Shown piece by piece: positions 7,579 through 12,341 of a stretch of DNA of 12,341 nucleotides. Source of the DNA: an uncultured Opitutaceae bacterium (GTDB lineage: Bacteria; Verrucomicrobiota; Verrucomicrobiia; Opitutales; Opitutaceae); assembly GCA_937128785.1 (NCBI GenBank), contig CAKZMS010000134.1:1-12341 (forward strand). The letters are read 5' to 3'. Within the stretch, counting starts at the first letter, position 1. Each line of letters opens with the position of its first letter. The position numbers were made by a program, and so were the translations under genes. The notes under the pieces were generated by a model, which saw only the letters and a list, made by a program, of their open reading frames with translations, made no database searches and was not told where the DNA came from.

Positions 7579-10500
7579 TCAATCGTCCCGGGTGAGTGCT
7601 TCCAAGCGCGCCAACCGGGCATCCAAGGCGGCGTCGATTTCCGCGGCGGTAGCTCCGTCTTTTACGGCGGGCGGAGGCGTTGATGATGTCGGCGGCTGGG
7701 TGGGCGGTGGGGCGGCCTGAGGCTCCGACCACAGTTTGGCGATCAGGAATGCGGTCAGGGCGTTGATGTTGTTGTGATCAAAGGCGAGCGTGGCGGGCAG
7801 CGGAACGCCCAGCGACTTGACCAATCGGTTACGGAATTCCATCGCCAGCAATGAATCGATACCAAGGTCGAAGAAGCCGTCCTTGGGATCGGGGAGTCGG
7901 CCGGAGGCGCGACCCAACAAGTCGGCCAGCTCTGCTTGCAACCACGCAACGATGGCCGGAGAGCGCGTTTCGCTTTCCATCTCCGCCCATTCGCCCACCA
8001 GTGCGGTCGGTCCGATATTGATCGCCGTCGCGGACGGGTCGGTCGAGCTGCCCAGCTCGCTGAGCAGGGGTTTGGGGCGTTGCATCTCGATAAGTTCACG
8101 GAGCCGATCCCAGTCAACTCGAGCGATGATGTGTTGGGCTTGGTCCGCGGCGAGGGCGGCACCGAGGAAACTGAGGTGAGTGGCGGAATCGAGCGCTGTG
8201 ATGCCCATGCGTTCAAGCAAGTCCTGTTCCTCCTGACCGGCCATGCCACCGCCGGCCCAAGGTCCCCAATTCAAGGTGGTGGCGGCCAATCCGCTGCCGC
8301 GACGCAAACTGGCGAGCGCGTCGAGATAGCGATTCGCCGCGCTGTATTGCAGCTGAACTTCCGAGCCCCAAACCGAGGCGATTGACGAAAAGAAAACCAG
8401 GAACTCCAAATCTCGCCCGATGGTGCTTTCATGCAAAACGCGCCCGCCCTCAACTTTGGGATGGAGGACCTTGGCCATCGATTCGGGGGTCACTTCTGCC
8501 AGTGGTTCGTTGAGTTTCACTCCCGCCGCATGGATGATGCCGCGGACGGGATGTCCCGAGGTATCAGCTTCATCGAGAAATGCCCTGACCGCGGTTGGAT
8601 CGGTGACATCCATGGCCAGGTAGGTCACCTCCGCACCTTGACTTTGCAGGTCAGTGATCGCGGCTTCACCCGTCGCATCCATTCCGCTTCGACCGGAGAG
8701 AACCAGGCGACGGGCGCCTTGTTCAATGAGCCATTGGGCTGTTTGCCGTCCGATTGCGCCCATTCCGCCGGTGATCCAGTAGGTCGCGTCCGCGGACAGT
8801 TCGATGGGACCGGCGGTCGGAATCTCGCGGGGCTTCACGCGGGCGACGTAACGCTCGGTTCGAAGCGCGATTTGATCTTCCTCCGAGCCGGCGGACAGCT
8901 CATCGGCTAATGCCGAACCCTGGTCCTCTTCGCCGCGGGGGGAGAGATCAATCAATCCGCCCCATCGTTCCGGGTGCTTGAGGGCAAAGGACAGACCCAT
9001 GCCCCAAACGGCGGAGCCCGGGAGTTGAATCGCGTCGGCTTCGTCGGCGTTAACTGCCACCACACCTCGCGTCACGATGTGACGTCGAGCGGGGTTTTCC
9101 AAGGCGGCCACACCTTGCAGGGTCTTGAGGGCCCGCTGACATTCCTGATCAGCCGAACCGGAGCCCACCAGGTGGACGACCCGTTGCCACGCGCCGGGTT
9201 TAAACTCTGGGAGCTCGTCGACGTTGTGTCCGGCGGCTCCGAGCCAGGAAGCAAGATCGGCATCCTCGCCCACGATCAACCAATCGACGGGAGCGGCGGT
9301 GGCGCGGGAGGCGTTGAGCGGGTGGGGTTTCCACGCAAGCTCGTAGCTGCAGTCAGACGGGATCTGGCGATGAGTGATTCCGCTGGACTGGCGCGGCGCA
9401 ACATCGACGGCTGTATCAGAAAACCAATGACGCCGTCGTTGAAAGGGATAGGTGGGGAGGGCGAGGCGGGTCTGCTGGTGGCCGGCCTGCACCGCAGACC
9501 ATAATAGAGGGGCTCCCGCGACCCAGGCGCGGGTCGCGGCTTTCAGCAGGGTGGTCCAATCTGAAGTGCGGGGTTGCAGGCTGGTGAGCCAATCCACGCT
9601 GTGGTCGGGCCACGATTGAGCGGAAAGCGCGGACAGCAGATTGCGTGGTCCTACTTCGATGATCAGCTCACAGCCGGTCTCAGCCAACGTCTGCGCAGCC
9701 GACTCCCAGCGGACAGGTTGGCGGATCTGGTCGACCCAGTAGTCGGCGGTTGCGATCGCGTCGTCTGCGACCTTACCCGTTTGGGAAGAAACGAAGGTCA
9801 ACTTGGCCGGGCGCATGGTGGTCGCCTCGGCGGCCGTGCGAAACTCCGGCAGCATCGGCTCCATCTCGACTGAGTGATACCCTTGTTTGACGGACAAGGT
9901 GGCGGTGGAGAGGTCAGCTTTTTCGGCGGCTTGGCAAGTGGCCGCGACTGATGCTGCCGAACCCGTGACCACGGTTTGCCGGGCGCTGTTGTAGGCGCCG
10001 ATTTCTGCGTTGTGAGCTTTCGCCAAGGCTTCTACTTCGGCAGCCGACGCGCGAATCGCTGCCATCGCGCCGGTCTCGCCCAAGTCACCCATCAAGCGTG
10101 CCCGCGTGATCAAAAGGCGTAGGGCTGACTCCAAGTCCATGATCCCAGCCAGCACGGCCGCGGCATATTCACCTACGCTGTGTCCGGCCACGGCGGTGGG
10201 TTGGATGCCCCAGGACTGCCAAGTCTTGGCCAAGCTGTATTCGAGGGCAAACAGCGATACTTGGGCGAATTCGGTTTGTCCGACCTTCGTCGAATCATCG
10301 AGGGCTTCAATGACGTCCCAGCCGGCAATGGCTTGAATCAGGGTGCGGCAGGTATTCAGCGCCTCAGTAAACGCTGGGCAGCTATTCCGTAATTCGCGGC
10401 CGGCCTCCGCGTAGAGGGAGCCTTGGCCGGAGAAAAGGAATCCAATTTTGGGCGCGCGATGGGGAGGAGCCACGCGATCGGCGGAGCTGAGTTGCTCGGC

Positions 10501-12341
10501 GGCACTTAACGCGTCGGGAGCGACGATCGCCACGCGATGATCAAACTCTGCGCGGCCAACCGTGGTCGTGGGGGCGGCGTTGCGCCATTGCGCCGCGACC
10601 ATCGTTTTGAGAAATGCGCGGTGTTGCTCGATCATCTGGTCGAGCGCGGCGGGATCCCGAGCGGAGAGAACGTAGGGTTCGGCCGGGCGTTGGGGCGTGG
10701 CGGCTTCCGACGCCGAGGCGACCGGCGCGGAGGCGAGCACGACATGAGAATTGGCGCCGCCAAAGCCGAAGGAACTCACACCGGCCCAGCGTTGAGGCGC
10801 GTCCCACGTGATGGATTTCGCGGGCAGTCTTAATTCGGCGGCGGCCTCGGCCAGGTGAGGGTTGATGTTCTGGCAGTGGAGATTGGCTGGAATCTTGCCG
10901 TGGTGCAGGGCCAGCACGGTTTTGATGAGTCCCACGATGCCGGCGGCCGCTTCCAGATGGCCGACTTGCGATTTTACCGCCCCGACCACGCAGGGTGGGG
11001 TATCGGCGGCGCGGTCCTCGGTTAGAACCGCGTGCAGCGCGTTGAGTTCGATGGGGTCGCCGAGCGATGTGCCGGTCCCATGACTTTCCACATAAGAAAT
11101 CTGGGAGGAGGCCACGCCGGCGTCGCGCCACGCTGCTTTGATCACGGCTTGTTGGGCGGGACCATTCGGCGCGGTCAATCCATTGCTCCGGCCGTCTTGA
11201 TTGATCGCACTGCCACGAATAACCGCCAGAACCTGGTTGCCATCGCGTTGGGCGGAGGAGAGCCGCTTGAGCGCGACCATACCGGCACCTTCACCGCGGA
11301 CGTAGCCGTTGGCGGAGGCATCAAACGTCTTACACAGTCCGTCGGGCGACAACATGCCGGCACCGGCAAAGGATTCGCTTAAATCGGGCGCGAGCATCAG
11401 ATTTACTCCACCCGCCACAGCGAGATCGGATTCGCCTTGGCGCAGGCTGCGAACGGCGTGGTGCAAGGCCACGAGAGATGACGAACACGCGGTGTCGATA
11501 GCCATGCTGGGACCGCGCAGGTCGAGGGTGTAGGAAATCCGGTTGGCGGCGACACTGAGCGCGTTGCCGGTTCCCGCATAAGGCGACAATCCTCCGGGCT
11601 GCCGCGCCTGCAATAACAGGTAGTCGTGCATGCTGATGCCGACAAATACTCCGGTGGCGCTGCCCCCAATTTGATCGGGAGCGATACCAGCATGCTCGAG
11701 TGCCTCCCAGGTTGTTTCCAATAACAACCGTTGCTGGGGATCGATCAGGTCCGCTTCACGAGCGGAAAGTCCGAAAAACTCAGCGTCAACCTGATCGACC
11801 TGGGAAAGGAACCCGCCACGAGGGGGGGCGGTAAATTGGCTGGCATCCCACCGATCCGACGGAACCGGCCCGATGGCGTCGCGGCCGGAAATGAGGAGAT
11901 CCCAGAATTCGTCAACCGAGGTCGCCCCGGGGAAACGGCAACCCATGCCAATGATGGCGATGGCGTCATCATTGGCCGGAGTGGCCGAACCTGATGAGAG
12001 CGACTGCGGTCCGGCCTGATCAGCCAGGTGCCGGGCCAAAGTTCGGGCGTTGGGGAAATCGTAAGCGAGAGTAGGGTTGAGGGGTCGGCCGAGGTGAGAC
12101 TGGAGCGCACCGGAGAGTTCCACGGCGGCCAACGACTCCAGACCGTGTGCGGCGAACGGAACGGCGGGATCGATCGTCGCGGCGTCGATTTTGAGGATCC
12201 GGGCCATGTTCTGGACAATGACTTGTTCCAGATCGTCCCCCGACGGGGCGGAAGGTTTCGCCACCGGGGATGACGCCGACCATGACGCGACCGGTTTCAG
12301 TTCGTCATTCAGCAGTCGCTGACGGGCTAGCGCGCGTTGGA
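7579..12341 (-). CDS. Modular type I PKS, (FAAL-like tail)-ACP-KS-AT-KR-ACP, 5' partial
   Basis: Residues are numbered from the GTG codon at 12264. That codon is probably internal: the frame stays open to the window edge, with 25 further codons. Domains: ACP about 12-83 (HGLESL, phosphopantetheine Ser44); KS about 101-520 (DTACSSS Cys260, HGTGT His395, VGHLE His436, so an intact triad); AT about 606-905 (GQGS, GHSVGE Ser696, QGYH with His797); KR about 975-1345 (TGGMGAIG cofactor loop, Lys1270, Ser1294, Tyr1307, Asn1311); ACP about 1437-1508 (DLGIDSL Ser1471). There is no DH, ER or thioesterase. A Pro-rich linker leads to a C-terminal helix (about 1540-1556) typical of a docking element. The expected work is one condensation and ketoreduction giving a beta-hydroxyacyl-ACP. 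The AT's GHSVGE favours malonyl-CoA. The KR lacks the LDD motif and has Trp1299 eight residues before Tyr1307, which predicts an A-type (L-hydroxy) KR. The TGA at 7581-7579 lies 4 bases before the next gene. Confidence 0.95.
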   Translation of the reverse strand, partial: QRALARQRLLNDELKPVASWSASSPVAKPSAPSGDDLEQVIVQNMARILKIDAATIDPAVPFAAHGLESLAAVELSGALQSHLGRPLNPTLAYDFPNARTLARHLADQAGPQSLSSGSATPANDDAIAIIGMGCRFPGATSVDEFWDLLISGRDAIGPVPSDRWDASQFTAPPRGGFLSQVDQVDAEFFGLSAREADLIDPQQRLLLETTWEALEHAGIAPDQIGGSATGVFVGISMHDYLLLQARQPGGLSPYAGTGNALSVAANRISYTLDLRGPSMAIDTACSSSLVALHHAVRSLRQGESDLAVAGGVNLMLAPDLSESFAGAGMLSPDGLCKTFDASANGYVRGEGAGMVALKRLSSAQRDGNQVLAVIRGSAINQDGRSNGLTAPNGPAQQAVIKAAWRDAGVASSQISYVESHGTGTSLGDPIELNALHAVLTEDRAADTPPCVVGAVKSQVGHLEAAAGIVGLIKTVLALHHGKIPANLHCQNINPHLAEAAAELRLPAKSITWDAPQRWAGVSSFGFGGANSHVVLASAPVASASEAATPQRPAEPYVLSARDPAALDQMIEQHRAFLKTMVAAQWRNAAPTTTVGRAEFDHRVAIVAPDALSAAEQLSSADRVAPPHRAPKIGFLFSGQGSLYAEAGRELRNSCPAFTEALNTCRTLIQAIAGWDVIEALDDSTKVGQTEFAQVSLFALEYSLAKTWQSWGIQPTAVAGHSVGEYAAAVLAGIMDLESALRLLITRARLMGDLGETGAMAAIRASAAEVEALAKAHNAEIGAYNSARQTVVTGSAASVAATCQAAEKADLSTATLSVKQGYHSVEMEPMLPEFRTAAEATTMRPAKLTFVSSQTGKVADDAIATADYWVDQIRQPVRWESAAQTLAETGCELIIEVGPRNLLSALSAQSWPDHSVDWLTSLQPRTSDWTTLLKAATRAWVAGAPLLWSAVQAGHQQTRLALPTYPFQRRRHWFSDTAVDVAPRQSSGITHRQIPSDCSYELAWKPHPLNASRATAAPVDWLIVGEDADLASWLGAAGHNVDELPEFKPGAWQRVVHLVGSGSADQECQRALKTLQGVAALENPARRHIVTRGVVAVNADEADAIQLPGSAVWGMGLSFALKHPERWGGLIDLSPRGEEDQGSALADELSAGSEEDQIALRTERYVARVKPREIPTAGPIELSADATYWITGGMGAIGRQTAQWLIEQGARRLVLSGRSGMDATGEAAITDLQSQGAEVTYLAMDVTDPTAVRAFLDEADTSGHPVRGIIHAAGVKLNEPLAEVTPESMAKVLHPKVEGGRVLHESTIGRDLEFLVFFSSIASVWGSEVQLQYSAANRYLDALASLRRGSGLAATTLNWGPWAGGGMAGQEEQDLLERMGITALDSATHLSFLGAALAADQAQHIIARVDWDRLRELIEMQRPKPLLSELGSSTDPSATAINIGPTALVGEWAEMESETRSPAIVAWLQAELADLLGRASGRLPDPKDGFFDLGIDSLLAMEFRNRLVKSLGVPLPATLAFDHNNINALTAFLIAKLWSEPQAAPPPTQPPTSSTPPPAVKDGATAAEIDAALDARLARLEALTRDD
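12280..12341 (-). other. Probable C-terminal end of a FAAL (fatty acyl-AMP ligase) domain
   Basis: The first in-window codons read QRALARQRLL, then NDELKPVASW, immediately before the first ACP. FAAL domains fused to ACPs commonly end in a GKIQR signature followed by a helix of the form R..FL...L..V..W, and this stretch fits that spacing. The two bases of the preceding, cut codon (xTC) allow Ile, Val, Leu or Phe, which agrees with GKIQR or GKLQR. If correct, the assembly line is primed by a free fatty acid activated as acyl-AMP and passed to the adjacent ACP. Only about 20 residues are visible, so a different ligase-type adenylation domain or an unrelated linker remains possible. Confidence 0.5.

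Noticed and set aside
6849..7595. Long plus-strand open frame (248 codons) opposite the P-loop gene, and a similar one of 228 codons at 2045-2731
   Set aside because: They are antisense to well-supported genes. Their translations are Arg/Gly/Ser-rich without recognisable motifs, as expected from GC-rich antisense frames.
7575..7622. Longer N-terminus of the P-loop gene starting at 7622
   Set aside because: It would overlap the PKS end by 44 bases and add 16 residues with no conserved feature; the ATG at 7574 gives a normal operon gap and still precedes the Walker A strand.
12262..12264. GTG as true start of the first PKS
   Set aside because: The frame is open for 25 more codons to the window edge, with plausible domain-tail sequence, so the gene most likely begins outside the window.

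Overview
The window is part of a GC-rich (clearly above 50% by eye) bacterial modular type I polyketide synthase (PKS) operon. All four supported genes are read on the minus strand, so transcription runs from position 12341 towards position 1. The host cannot be named from the sequence. The short class-2-like docking tails, the FAAL-like remnant, the cis-AT module layout and the lack of clear Shine-Dalgarno sequences would fit several Gram-negative PKS-rich groups (for example Verrucomicrobiota, Myxococcota or Cyanobacteriota).

Layout in transcription order. (1) >12341-7579: a large PKS whose 5' end lies outside the window. The frame is open to the right edge, and the first visible residues resemble the end of a fatty acyl-AMP ligase (FAAL). 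They are followed by ACP-KS-AT-KR-ACP and a C-terminal docking helix. (2) 7574-6612: a P-loop kinase-like protein with a C-terminal beta-rich extension, function unknown. (3) 6582-2272: a single-module PKS, KS-cMT-KR-ACP. It has no acyltransferase, and its KR has His in place of the catalytic Tyr. (4) 2247-<1: a further PKS with an intact KS and only the first 50 or so residues of an AT. In the same uninterrupted frame it then turns into a GcvT-like fragment (as in dimethylglycine/sarcosine dehydrogenases) and then into a COQ7 (demethoxyubiquinone hydroxylase) fragment that runs off the left edge. Gene gaps are 4, 29 and 24 bases. No RNA gene, CRISPR array, insertion sequence, promoter or terminator was recognised, and there is no gene-free stretch over 300 bases.

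Reading as a pathway (inference): an acyl chain, probably a fatty acid activated by the FAAL-like domain, is loaded on the first ACP. Module 1 extends it with a malonyl-type unit and reduces it to an L-type beta-hydroxy group. The chain passes through docking helices to the AT-less module, which C-methylates the alpha carbon and may or may not reduce the beta-keto group. It then goes to the third PKS. Module 2 must be charged with its extender by an AT acting in trans or by a neighbouring AT.

The two strongest oddities are the triple in-frame chimera in the leftmost 450 bases, most simply a misassembly but needing a read-level check, and the AT-less methylating module inside an otherwise cis-AT line.
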